Source of the DNA: a virus | DNA length: 24,598 nt | IMG/VR virus record: IMGVR_UViG_3300017963_001791 | Location: 1 to 24,598 of that record | Strand: one strand, 5' to 3' | In this document: positions 12,532 through 20,654 of the stretch, one piece after another | Numbering within the stretch: the first letter of the stretch is position 1 | How the letters are laid out: each line of letters begins with the position of its first letter | The notes under the pieces: generated by a model | The model's input: only the letters and a program-made list of their open reading frames with translations | Told to the model about the DNA's origin: nothing | Databases searched by the model: none | Made by a program: the position numbers and the translations under genes

Positions 12532-12837
12532 TATAGCGACAGTCCCGGCACTTATTAAGTTCGCAAGAACCTGATCTCTCAAGGGCTTGAGTTCTGCACC
12601 GGTGGCATAGGCCACCAACCAGGTTGCCCTGAAAGTTCCTGCTTCCATTTTCCGTTCATACTTTTTCCGGTTAACATCCCCGTAGGTAATCCCAACTAAG
12701 AAGTACCAGATTGTCCTGGCTCCGGAGTCGAAGATCTCCTGAACCATCCTTAGCTTTTCGAAGAAGGGATTTGTAGGATCCTTTTCTACTTCTTCGAAGA
12801 AAGCCTGATTGTCGCTATTAGTCGCTATTTCCGCCAT
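12496..12837 (-). CDS. 113-aa protein with C-terminal hydrophobic segment, possible lysis accessory
   Basis: Last gene of the - strand arm. The start at 12837 is chosen because GGAGG lies 9 bases upstream; a further upstream in-frame ATG at 12873 has no such support. The N-terminal 40 residues are acidic and soluble-looking; a helical basic middle (RKKYERKMEAG) follows; the C-terminus LANLISAGTVAILAALGIP is hydrophobic enough for one membrane span. It overlaps the amidase gene by 20 bases, and this position suggests a lysis-related or membrane role such as a second holin, but no family is recognised. The convergent overlap with the nuclease gene is 36 bases. Confidence 0.6.
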   Translation of the reverse strand: MAEIATNSDNQAFFEEVEKDPTNPFFEKLRMVQEIFDSGARTIWYFLVGITYGDVNRKKYERKMEAGTFRATWLVAYATGAELKPLRDQVLANLISAGTVAILAALGIPSTGK

Positions 12838-13447
12838 CGCTTGTTTCCTCCTTTTCTTTTTCCTGCTCCTCATTAACAGGTTCCTCGGCCACCGGGTTTA
12901 CGTAGGAATTTATTCCACGAGCTATACCCAAGGCCATGCTGTCCTGATTCTCTTCATTCAACAGCCATTTGAGACCGGCCGAGTTTGACATGAACTCGCA
13001 CTCGACTATAACAGCCGGTGATACAGTGTCATGTAGAATCATCAATCTATTTGACCTAGGTTCTGGAGGGTTATATTTAATCCCTCGGGATTTTAACTCT
13101 TCATTTCCTCCGCCAATGTACATGTCAAGAAACTCGGAAAGTTCCTGCCCTTCATCGGAACAGTATAGAACTTCATATCCACGTACCTTTGGATTTTTGA
13201 CTGCGTTACAGTGGATAGAAACTATACACTCAGGTCTAAGAGCCTTCTCGATTTTAACTCTTGTCCTTAAAGGAATATCGACGTCAGACGTCCGAACCAT
13301 GCGTACTTCAGCGTCCATATTGATTAGGAAATCTCTGACTTTGAGAGCTATGGAAAGATTCAAATCTTTCTCAAGTACTCCCTTGCGAACTGCTCCAGGT
13401 TTTCTTCCACCATGTCCCGGATCAATTAAAATTCTTTTTGGTTCCAT
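12818..13447 (-). CDS. N-acetylmuramoyl-L-alanine amidase endolysin (Amidase_3)
   Basis: 209 aa, zinc amidase that cuts the bond between MurNAc and L-Ala in peptidoglycan during lysis. Zinc ligands fit the family: H12 in IDPGHGG (8-14), E26 and H79 in VSIHCNA; the catalytic Glu is E149 in VIVECEFMSN. Amidase_3 fills residues 5-182; the C-terminal 25 residues are acidic low-complexity (EEQEKEKEE) with no wall-binding repeats. No signal peptide, so export would need a holin. CTAAGGAGAT (13461-13452) is the ribosome binding site. It follows the small holin-like gene, as is usual for lysis cassettes. Confidence 0.9.
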   Translation of the reverse strand: MEPKRILIDPGHGGRKPGAVRKGVLEKDLNLSIALKVRDFLINMDAEVRMVRTSDVDIPLRTRVKIEKALRPECIVSIHCNAVKNPKVRGYEVLYCSDEGQELSEFLDMYIGGGNEELKSRGIKYNPPEPRSNRLMILHDTVSPAVIVECEFMSNSAGLKWLLNEENQDSMALGIARGINSYVNPVAEEPVNEEQEKEKEETSDGGNSD

Positions 13448-13466
13448 ACTTATCTCCTTAGTAAAT

Positions 13467-13667
13467 TTATTTTCCTACAGATGCTTTCCCTTCCATAAAG
13501 GAAATAGCATTCTCGCATCTTTTAGTTCTTTTTAATAGCTCATCAATGCAGTCCGAATGATTTTCAAATCTATCAGTGATCCTCCCCCAAGTCATCCAAG
13601 CAAGAGCTGTCACTAAGGAGAGCATAATCCCGCTTGATATCAACCCGCCTACTATTGCATCCCACAT
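13467..13667 (-). CDS. Small single-span membrane protein, holin candidate
   Basis: 66 aa. Residues 4-27 (AIVGGLISSGIMLSLVTALA then WMTW) form one clear membrane span; the C-terminal 35 residues are charged and helical (DELLKRTKRCENAISFMEG). Ribosome binding site TTAGGAG precedes ATG 13667. Placed between the tail hub gene and the amidase, where siphoviruses often carry the holin. Holins have no diagnostic motif, so this is inferred from size, topology and place. Confidence 0.6.
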   Translation of the reverse strand: MWDAIVGGLISSGIMLSLVTALAWMTWGRITDRFENHSDCIDELLKRTKRCENAISFMEGKASVGK

Positions 13668-13676
13668 TTCTAACTC

Positions 13677-15746
13677 CTAAGTTTTTACTTTCACATTTGA
13701 AGTTATATCGAGGTTGTTTACTAGAGTAACATTTGTTGAGGCCGGATATGCGTATCCAGCTTTACCTTCCGCGTACGTACCATCCGGATTTAGAATCTGC
13801 CCCTTAACTCTTGTAACCATTGAAGTAAGCGGTTGACATGCAGGAGTTTCAAAATACCAAACCACTCTGGTACCTGAAGTCAAAGAAATTTGATTTACAC
13901 CTGAGAAAAGGAAAGATACTATTCCTTCAAAGTTATCCGCTATATTTACTGGATCTGAAGTTGCTAATAGAGTTCCCGGTTTGTCCCCGCTATTTGAATA
14001 TACCTTCATGTAAATATTTGATAAAGAAGGCGTGTAAGTGTTTACTCTAAATTCAACTGATACCTGAATTTCTAATAGTGTTCCAGAAGTTGGCACTTCA
14101 AAAGATTGAGAATAGGAAGCAGCGTTTCCGGAAGTTAAACTTTGAAGGAGAACTTTTTGAGCTCCGTATCCAGGTAAATAAGTATACTCCCAATACCAAG
14201 ATGAAATCGGGGGAGGTGCGATCCAGGGCTTACATCGGAGCGTAAGGTCATGATTCCCATCTGTTGATATTGATCTTTTTAATCCATACACAACATATGA
14301 GGTTGAAAAAATTCCCAAGTAATCATTTGTAACTTGAAGTATACTTCCGATTTTTATGCTTCGCATTAAGGATATAGGTCGGCCCTCAAGGAACAACTCA
14401 ATCCCTTTAGAGGACACTAAGGAGCTGAATAGATCGAGAATGTAGTCGCGGATTATTTCTGCGTATACCAGTGGTCTAAGAATATCCGGATAGGAATGTT
14501 CATAGTCACGTTGATTATATTTTTGAATACTTTGTGGATTTGAGTTCCAATCTGTCCATGCTCCAGTTGCTCCCGAACTATATTTTACTCTTACTGAATT
14601 TATTATAGCACTTAAAGAATATTGAACTTTTATCCCATCATAGGAATCGGGATCATTGAAAAGAAAATCTGGTATTTGACTATCCAACCATTGATTAGAT
14701 TTAAAATAATAAACTCCATCTCCACCCATAAAATGACTATGAGCTCCAGCAGCAACTATATCTTCAATCGTGGAAAGCCCGTCTATATCCGACCATGTGA
14801 CGTCTGCCAAAACAGAAATGTCTGTAGTATCTAAATCAAACTCTCCTGGAACTAATCCCATTTCAAGTAAAATGGCTTCTATTAATTGATCAGCAGTATA
14901 CCCGCTCAATGACCCGGGAGACACTTTCATGTCTTTAAAAGCGAAGAATAAATCTGAACAAGAAAGTTCTATGGTTCGATCCTCAAAATCGTCATTTGGT
15001 CTAATATCTGTAATGAAACCGATGAATAATTTTTCCCTTAAGGCTCCTTCAACAGCGTTGACTTTTATTTTAGAATACAAATCAAAATCATCCCCGAATA
15101 GGGAGTTTGGATTGTTTATGTTGAACTCACCAAGTTTATTTCTTAATCTGAGATCGCAAGTTCCCTCTACCCACTTTCCATCGACATCACTTTTTCCAGT
15201 ATCTAAATCAATTTCTCTAACGTACTCTGTGATATCAAAATCTTCAGCGAAGTTCATTACGAAATAGAAATCATCAGTTGGGTGATTTACCCAAGTAGCC
15301 GCTCCAGTTTGCTCGATTACCATTCCACCTGAGTAAGGGTTGGCGCTAGAGTACGCCCAGTTCGGATACTTGCTCGATGGGCTATAAGTACTCCTTAGGA
15401 AATATAGATAATACAAAGTTGAATGATCAAGTTCATACCCATTTGATCCCCAGGAAAACTCCATAAGTCCATAGTCATCCGAAGAATCATAAATTTCATT
15501 TGATACTGAGTATATGGATCCTAGGGAGGCCGCAATTCCCATTCTATAGGATCCGGAAACATTATTTCCAGTTGGCGGATCGACTAAAATGTATAGATTT
15601 TTTAACAGGAGATTTTTCGTTCCAGGAATTATGAAGGATTGAATCCATGGATAGTTCTGAATCCCGTGAGCTCCGTCAGTCAAATCCTGAACAATTTCTT
15701 CTTGATTCGGGATCTCGATAAGAACTTCTGCATCACCAAAAGCCAT
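13677..15746 (-). CDS. Tail hub / tail-tip structural protein with beta-sandwich appendages
   Basis: 689 aa virion protein just downstream of the tape measure. Residues about 165-500 fit a siphovirus tail hub (gp27-like/ReqiPepy6 Gp37-like): DITEYVREIDLDTGKSDV, a WVEGTCDLRLRNKLGEFN ring segment, LFIGFITDIRP and IELSCSDLFFAF, then TADQLIEAILLEMG. Flanking regions look like carbohydrate- or anchor-type beta sandwiches: the N-terminal part has LKNLYILVDPPTG, and the C-terminal part (about 515-630) has SFEVPTSGTLLEIQVSVEF and DKPGTLLATSDP. These may contact the host surface. ATG 15746 overlaps the tape-measure stop. Hub identity rests on pattern and position, not on a strict motif. Confidence 0.7.
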   Translation of the reverse strand: MAFGDAEVLIEIPNQEEIVQDLTDGAHGIQNYPWIQSFIIPGTKNLLLKNLYILVDPPTGNNVSGSYRMGIAASLGSIYSVSNEIYDSSDDYGLMEFSWGSNGYELDHSTLYYLYFLRSTYSPSSKYPNWAYSSANPYSGGMVIEQTGAATWVNHPTDDFYFVMNFAEDFDITEYVREIDLDTGKSDVDGKWVEGTCDLRLRNKLGEFNINNPNSLFGDDFDLYSKIKVNAVEGALREKLFIGFITDIRPNDDFEDRTIELSCSDLFFAFKDMKVSPGSLSGYTADQLIEAILLEMGLVPGEFDLDTTDISVLADVTWSDIDGLSTIEDIVAAGAHSHFMGGDGVYYFKSNQWLDSQIPDFLFNDPDSYDGIKVQYSLSAIINSVRVKYSSGATGAWTDWNSNPQSIQKYNQRDYEHSYPDILRPLVYAEIIRDYILDLFSSLVSSKGIELFLEGRPISLMRSIKIGSILQVTNDYLGIFSTSYVVYGLKRSISTDGNHDLTLRCKPWIAPPPISSWYWEYTYLPGYGAQKVLLQSLTSGNAASYSQSFEVPTSGTLLEIQVSVEFRVNTYTPSLSNIYMKVYSNSGDKPGTLLATSDPVNIADNFEGIVSFLFSGVNQISLTSGTRVVWYFETPACQPLTSMVTRVKGQILNPDGTYAEGKAGYAYPASTNVTLVNNLDITSNVKVKT

Positions 15747-17977
15747 TATTTCAAATCCCCTCTTCGTTTCATTTCCAGCACGACCTGCTTTTCTATTGAT
15801 CTAGCGAACTTTCTTGCCTCTAATTGGGACCCGAGAAATTGACCTTGTTGAACTATCATTATGTTATTTCCAAATCCACTTGGTCCCATTCTCGAAAGCG
15901 GGATTACGGCTTCTGGTCCGGCTTCGCCAACGAGAGCCGCAGTAGGTCCTGTAACAATACCACCTTCAGCTAGTGCTGTAAGGCCACCTAAAATTCCGGA
16001 CACGAGTCCTATCGAGGCAGTTGCTTGAGCGATTCCAGCCGGGGCCGTTAATGGGTTACCAAGGAGTACCGCAGCGGACGCCCAGATATTTGCGATAGCA
16101 GTATTGAGTGCAGCAAGGACATTCTTGACCATCATTTCAATAACATTCTGGATGACCATTTGCTTGACAGTTTCCCAGGTAGCCTCCATTATACCTAACA
16201 CAGAACCACTAGCGGCTTCCTGACCGCTCACAATCGCTGTTAGTCCGGCTGTCCACGATTGTTCAACGCTCTTCGAGACTCGATCCCAAATGGACTCAGT
16301 CTCCTTAGCAGTTTTCTCAGTGGAACTTTTTGATTCAGCTGCCAACCTTTTTTGTTCATCTGCTATACGCTTATCCCAAGATGCCCGAATGATCGCTATT
16401 TGCTCGGCTGTAAGATCTTCAAGTTCTAATTCTTTCTTTTTCATTTCCTTGAGTTGATCTAATCTTGATAGCAGGGACATTCTATGTGACTCCACCATCG
16501 CTAATAGCCCGGCTTTCCGAGCTTCTTCTATTTCTTTCAATCTATTTAATTCTTCGTCAGCAGCAGTTTTCTCTTCACCGGATCCATCACCTATTGGGGT
16601 TACTGGATCAAATTTAAAATCGACATCACCAAGAACATCATCAATCACATCAGCGAGTTTTCCGAGTTCCGTTTTCGCGATACCAGGCAATTTTGCAGTT
16701 TCTTCTTCGAACGTTTTACCCCAGAAAGAGGCCGCAACTTTTAATTTATCAATAACCCAGTTAAAGGATTCAACCAACGGTTCCCATACATTTGATTTTA
16801 TCCAATCGCCCCAATCGCCGAGCCATCCCGACAATCCGGTAAACCGAGATTCTAGATTACTTACAAAAGTTCTTGAAGCATCCTGAATTCCCCCAAGATT
16901 AGACTTCCAAACTAGATATAAAACTCCGATTGCAGCAACAACTCCAGCGATTGCTATAGCCACAGGTCCTACTGTGATTGCCGCGAACGCACTAAATGCG
17001 GCTGTCATAGACCCAACTGCTGCAACTACAGGAGGGCCCGCAATCGCAACGGCCGTGATAGCCGCAGCTAGGCCGATTAGTATTGGAGCAAGTTGGGAAG
17101 CTATTTGAATTTGACCTGAGTACTTAAAAAATAATTCATCCAACCGCTGTTGTAATATTTGAATTATAGTGTAGGATTCAGCATGGGCATCTGCCAACTC
17201 ATTTATCACATCTTTGGATTCAATAACTTTTCCTCTGTAGGCATCCAGTTCTCTAGAAGTGATCCCCAAAGACTGCATAAAAACTTTCACATTTCCATTT
17301 GACTCATTAACGGCCTGCACAAACTCGGCTTTGGCAGTTTTAGCTGTCAAGCCAAACTTATCTTCAAGCAATCCCATTATGGCCGCTGAATCAGTCACAT
17401 CGAAATTTAATTCCCGAAGTTCTGGTCCAGCTCGTCCTATGAAATTTAAAAAGTCACCAACTTTTCCAGCAGTTTGAGTATGAACAAATCCAAGAGCGGC
17501 CATTGATTCTGCTTCCTCGCCAGCAGCTATCCCGACGGCTCGTAGTGCGGCTCCCGCATTAGCAAGCTGAACTGAGTTCTCCTTAGTAGCATCCCCGACG
17601 GTGTCCCAAAAGGCCGCATATTCTTTTAGTCCTTTTGAAGATTCAATTCCTTGTTTATTAGCTTGTTGAAATAAGGCAGTCACATCGCTAAGGGGGCGGG
17701 TAACGTTCGTAGTTTCGAGGGCCAATTCCCTCATGGCTTCTACTTGAATCCCAGTGGTTATAGACAAAGCTTTTATTCGTTCATTATTTACTGCGGCCTT
17801 TTGGCCCATAACTTCCAACGCTGTACCAGCGGCGGTCATAGTTCCGGCAGCAGCTTTCCAGTTATCCTTAATAAATTTTCCAGCATCAGATCCGGTTTTC
17901 CCAACTTTTTTGAAAACCTTGGACGCTAAGTCCTGAGCCTTTATTAGGATTGCAAAGTCTGTAGTTGCATTTGCCAT
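15746..17977 (-). CDS. Tail tape measure protein
   Basis: 743 aa. Sets tail length and is ejected during DNA entry. N-terminal residues 1-270 are helical with TP901-type features (ALSITTGIQVEAM, ADVTALFQQANKQG-like segments). A hydrophobic block at about 285-355 (LAPILIGLAAAITAVAIAG and following Ala/Gly/Val-rich spans) could cross the host membrane. The middle 470-560 is coiled coil (KEMKKKELELEDL), and the C-terminus has the usual EGGIVTGPTAALVGEAGPEA segment. At about 0.15 nm per residue the tail would be near 110 nm, which is a family rule of thumb. It overlaps the end of the chaperone frame by 34 bases, as in the standard G-GT-tape measure order. Confidence 0.92.
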   Translation of the reverse strand: MANATTDFAILIKAQDLASKVFKKVGKTGSDAGKFIKDNWKAAAGTMTAAGTALEVMGQKAAVNNERIKALSITTGIQVEAMRELALETTNVTRPLSDVTALFQQANKQGIESSKGLKEYAAFWDTVGDATKENSVQLANAGAALRAVGIAAGEEAESMAALGFVHTQTAGKVGDFLNFIGRAGPELRELNFDVTDSAAIMGLLEDKFGLTAKTAKAEFVQAVNESNGNVKVFMQSLGITSRELDAYRGKVIESKDVINELADAHAESYTIIQILQQRLDELFFKYSGQIQIASQLAPILIGLAAAITAVAIAGPPVVAAVGSMTAAFSAFAAITVGPVAIAIAGVVAAIGVLYLVWKSNLGGIQDASRTFVSNLESRFTGLSGWLGDWGDWIKSNVWEPLVESFNWVIDKLKVAASFWGKTFEEETAKLPGIAKTELGKLADVIDDVLGDVDFKFDPVTPIGDGSGEEKTAADEELNRLKEIEEARKAGLLAMVESHRMSLLSRLDQLKEMKKKELELEDLTAEQIAIIRASWDKRIADEQKRLAAESKSSTEKTAKETESIWDRVSKSVEQSWTAGLTAIVSGQEAASGSVLGIMEATWETVKQMVIQNVIEMMVKNVLAALNTAIANIWASAAVLLGNPLTAPAGIAQATASIGLVSGILGGLTALAEGGIVTGPTAALVGEAGPEAVIPLSRMGPSGFGNNIMIVQQGQFLGSQLEARKFARSIEKQVVLEMKRRGDLK

Positions 17978-18156
17978 TTATTGTCCATCTCCTTATAGAC
18001 CAAAGTAATGAATGAAAATTGCAGTGGCGTCAAGTTGGCTAACTGTCCGTCATTCAGCTTCCACCCCATCATCACCATTTGAGACAATTCCACCCCTATT
18101 TCTGATTCCACGAAATTGTTCGAGTGCGCTATCCTCCTCAACAGCGCTGAGCTCAT
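17944..18156 (-). CDS. Tail assembly chaperone frameshift extension (T-like part of G-T)
   Basis: Open frame in the +1 register relative to the gpG-like gene. In the T frame a TAA stop lies just before its first ATG at 18156, which has no ribosome binding site, so independent translation is unlikely. The likely product is a G-T fusion made by a +1 shift at GGG_G (complement of 18064-18067), 5 codons before the G stop: GDDG joined to WKLNDGQLANLTPLQF, giving about 189 aa (150 from G, 39 from T). The T part ends inside the tape-measure gene. The exact slip site is inferred; lambda-type chaperones use -1, so the direction here is less common. Confidence 0.65.
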   Translation of the reverse strand: MSSALLRRIAHSNNFVESEIGVELSQMVMMGWKLNDGQLANLTPLQFSFITLVYKEMDNKWQMQLQTLQS

Positions 18157-18514
18157 TTATTTTCATTTTAAGAAGCTCGAGAACTTTGGAGTTTATTGGA
18201 AGAGCCTTAATTTCTTGAGGCTTCACGTGAAGTGGAGGAACAGAAAGTCCGCAAGCCACTATATATATAGTTGCTTCAACTTCATTCAAGACCATCTGCT
18301 CCATATCCATATTCATACTCATATCCGGAGTTTCACCGGTCTTCCCGTCCGCATCTGCCTTGAGCCCCTTGACCTGCATAGCCTGGACTTTACTCTTTTC
18401 AGCGATCGTTAAAGGTCGGATTCTGTAGTCGTTTCCGTGTACAACGATGTCTTCAACTTGGCTAACTCCACTTAAGAGTTTGTCCTTTAATTCCAAGAAT
18501 TTTTCCCTACTCAT
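18050..18514 (-). CDS. Tail assembly chaperone (gpG-like)
   Basis: 154 aa, between tail tube and tape measure, the fixed place of the tail assembly chaperone. The N-terminus (REKFLELKDKLLSG) and the DYRIRPLTIAEKSKVQAMQ segment fit chaperones that load onto the tape measure. The C-terminal tail is glycine/acid-rich (RGGIVSNGDDGVEAE). A good AGGAGGG-type site precedes ATG 18514. The last 107 bases overlap a second open frame that lacks its own ribosome binding site, so a frameshifted longer form is expected. Confidence 0.75.
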   Translation of the reverse strand: MSREKFLELKDKLLSGVSQVEDIVVHGNDYRIRPLTIAEKSKVQAMQVKGLKADADGKTGETPDMSMNMDMEQMVLNEVEATIYIVACGLSVPPLHVKPQEIKALPINSKVLELLKMKINELSAVEEDSALEQFRGIRNRGGIVSNGDDGVEAE

Positions 18515-18537
18515 TTTACCCTCCTAGGATTTAGCGA

Positions 18538-19767
18538 TTAGCTAAAGTTTGTAGGAACGTTAAAAGTTCCTGTAATTATTGAATCCGAGATTTGATCGTA
18601 CAACGCCCGGAATGACACGGTCTGGATTAAGCGATCCCTTCCGGAGGGCTGTAGGTTCACAGCAGTAAGATTCATTTTTGGCATAGCCAGTTCTGCATCT
18701 CCATAAGGAGAGTCAAGAACTATTGTTGCTTCCTTGTTCACGCTCGGATTGTCGGATGCCCCGGCCGAATCTCCCCAGAAATCTTCCAACACATCGGTGC
18801 TGGCGAATTTGAGCTGTAGCTGTCCGGTTATTTCCAGATTTCCCTGATACCCTTCGCACGGGAACCTTGACCCGATTCCAAGTCCACCCTCGTAATCCGA
18901 GTTGTTGGCTATGTCAAGAGCAAGCCCTTTAACCTGGCAGTTTATAAAGTTCTGCGTAGCCGCATAGTCAGCCCACTTGAACGATACCTGATGAAAGGCC
19001 ATCGGTCTTTCCGGGATAAACTTTAACTGGGCTTTTGTTTTCAAGGTATCCTTAAAATCTTTCTGGGCCATGACATCTAAGGAGACATTTAGAAACTCTC
19101 GCTCGACCGCGAGTCCTAGCGAGTTGAATCCGCAACTTGTGAACCCGTGCTCGAAAACATCTTTTCCGCATCGCAGTGTTGCGAAAAGATTTTCAACATC
19201 ATCGGTCGGGGTTATGATATGCTCAAAAGTCCCGTAGTCATAATCCGTAATTACCGCAGTAACCGGAGTAAGTCCGGACATCGAAATTGTTTTCGCTCCG
19301 TAATCCACTCTTCCGGAAACTCCAGATGAAGCATCCTCAACGATGCGTCCAAAGCCATCATCGTGAGCCACCTGAGTTCCGGACGGCTGTTCAATTATTA
19401 TGGATCCTGGAACCACGGGTCCGGTTTCAGCAAATGAAGCGTTTAGATCTCCGTTCGCATCCGGATTTCCCAAAGTTTCAGTTCCCGTTGAAGATGTATT
19501 GTCCGTTGTAACCTTGTTCCCGAGAAGAATCCACATCAAGTAGTACAATGTGGAAAGATCACCAGCGCACTCAACACCGCCCGCCGGGATATACGGACCA
19601 GGAACGACAATGGATTGCATCCTTCCAATTCCGCCCTCATAATTGAGGTTGGGATCATCAGGGCTGTCAAGGGAAATAGCGGTCACATCCAAATGGAATT
19701 GTTCCGCTACAGGAGTTCCAAAAACAGCCTCCTTTCCAACGCCTACGTATCTTCTTATTTCCGCCAT
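18538..19767 (-). CDS. Major tail tube protein with inserted beta-rich module
   Basis: 409 aa, placed before the chaperone pair. The outer parts fit the phage tail tube group: N-terminal RYVGVGKEAVFGTPV and the closing LIQTVSFRALYDQISDSIITGT pattern. Residues about 117-178 are an insert: PGSIIIEQPSG, TQVAHDDGFGRIVEDASSG and VDYGAKTISMSGLTPVT, ending before the tube fold resumes at FEHIITP. Nearly the same insert is in the major capsid protein, and the DNA is also similar. The ribosome binding site is GGAGGT. Multimerises into the tube through which DNA passes; the insert probably decorates the outside. Confidence 0.82.
   Translation of the reverse strand: MAEIRRYVGVGKEAVFGTPVAEQFHLDVTAISLDSPDDPNLNYEGGIGRMQSIVVPGPYIPAGGVECAGDLSTLYYLMWILLGNKVTTDNTSSTGTETLGNPDANGDLNASFAETGPVVPGSIIIEQPSGTQVAHDDGFGRIVEDASSGVSGRVDYGAKTISMSGLTPVTAVITDYDYGTFEHIITPTDDVENLFATLRCGKDVFEHGFTSCGFNSLGLAVEREFLNVSLDVMAQKDFKDTLKTKAQLKFIPERPMAFHQVSFKWADYAATQNFINCQVKGLALDIANNSDYEGGLGIGSRFPCEGYQGNLEITGQLQLKFASTDVLEDFWGDSAGASDNPSVNKEATIVLDSPYGDAELAMPKMNLTAVNLQPSGRDRLIQTVSFRALYDQISDSIITGTFNVPTNFS
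19234..19419 (-). other. Inserted beta-rich domain shared with capsid protein (tail tube copy)
   Basis: Codes for tail-tube residues about 117-178. Shares TQVAHDDG, IV.DA.SG and DY...K...GL with capsid residues about 206-262. DNA identity is visible too, for example CATCGTGAGC and ACCTGAGT in the same spacing in both genes, which suggests recombination between the two genes. Confidence 0.8.
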
Positions 19768-19782
19768 TTCAAAATACCTCCA

Positions 19783-20220
19783 TTAATCTTCGGTATAGAA
19801 TCTAATTTCAAGTTCAACGCCCGCTGCGTGAACTACTCTTTTATCCGCAACTCTAGTTCCAGAAGGAACAAAAGCGGTTCGAATAACATCTGAAACAAGT
19901 CCATTCATCGTTGTATCGAGTAAAAATTTCCGGGTCGCTTTTAAGGAAAGCTGTTCCGCGATATCTTGTCCACGCTCAACATCCCGGTCTTCAACCATTG
20001 CTACAACAGAACAGGTCAATCGTACAAGTTCGCATGTAGAGCTGAGGGCATCGGGGTCAATAATTGAACGTCCAAATATGAACCACAAGGTTGGGGTCTG
20101 CGGATTCCGGGCTTTCTCCCCAATGATCAGTTCTTCATATTCAAGTTCCTCCTTAAAGGTCTCCATGTAATCCTCGATATAGGATTTTATGTCCTTTAAG
20201 GTTTGATGAAAAGTACTCAT
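19783..20220 (-). CDS. Tail terminator / tail completion protein
   Basis: 145 aa. Position between the gp10-like gene and the tail tube gene is that of the tail terminator, which caps the tube and joins head and tail. Sequence features: helical N-terminus (FHQTLKDIKSYIEDYMETFK), strands TLWFIFGRS and RLTCSVVAMVED, and an ending beta strand GVELEIRFYTED. These fit the family fold without a decisive motif. Its ATG overlaps the preceding stop in an ATGA, which implies coupling with the gp10-like gene. Confidence 0.65.
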   Translation of the reverse strand: MSTFHQTLKDIKSYIEDYMETFKEELEYEELIIGEKARNPQTPTLWFIFGRSIIDPDALSSTCELVRLTCSVVAMVEDRDVERGQDIAEQLSLKATRKFLLDTTMNGLVSDVIRTAFVPSGTRVADKRVVHAAGVELEIRFYTED

Positions 20221-20654
20221 CCTACTAATTCCTCCAAGGTCCTCTCAACAAACTCCTTAGTACGTTGTCCAGTTTTATCAAGTGCCCGATCTATAAAGGG
20301 ATTAGGCGCTGTACCGGGATGCCTAACCCGTTTGAAAACTACTTGCTCCCCATTAAACACAAAACTCAAAGCGTCGCCATTCACAGGTTCTATAATATGG
20401 GGTTTAGTTCCAAATTGAACATCGATCCAATACTTTGCCCCTATCCTAATTCCAAACACAAGTTGTTTTACACGAATAGGGAATTCAATTGATCCAGATA
20501 AAAATCCATGATCAACAGGGGCCTCCTTGACCATATTAGCATGAAGATCCATACTCATTAAATCCAAAACGCGCTCAACCGCACTATTAGCGAACTCGCT
20601 CGAATATTCTTTTAGATCTGAGTCATCGAATTCTATGGAAATTGGATCGGGGAT
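20217..20654 (-). CDS. HK97 gp10-like head-tail joining protein, non-canonical start
   Basis: Family features: KEAPVDHGFLSGSIEF, FGTKPHIIEP, and VRHPGTAPNPFIDRALDK, matching the HK97 gp10 pattern. The first possible ATG/TTG (20558, 20567) leave too little before APVDHG and have no ribosome binding site. The frame is open upstream to the stop of the preceding gene and codes for SIEFDDSDLKEYSSEFANSA, a typical start of this family. GGAGG (20664-20660) is 5 bases before an in-frame ATC at 20654, so initiation at AUC, or at ATT 20642 or ATA 20636, is inferred; length from ATC is 145 aa. A sequencing error hiding an ATG is the alternative. Confidence 0.7.
   Translation of the reverse strand: MPDPISIEFDDSDLKEYSSEFANSAVERVLDLMSMDLHANMVKEAPVDHGFLSGSIEFPIRVKQLVFGIRIGAKYWIDVQFGTKPHIIEPVNGDALSFVFNGEQVVFKRVRHPGTAPNPFIDRALDKTGQRTKEFVERTLEELVG

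Noticed and set aside
12521-12538. Bidirectional terminator at the point where the two gene arms meet
   Set aside because: Only a 5-bp CGCTA/TAGCG stem with a 3-base loop and no T-run on either side; too weak to call.
12969-13535. 188-codon open frame on the + strand
   Set aside because: Antisense to the amidase gene, which has full zinc and catalytic motifs and a good ribosome binding site.
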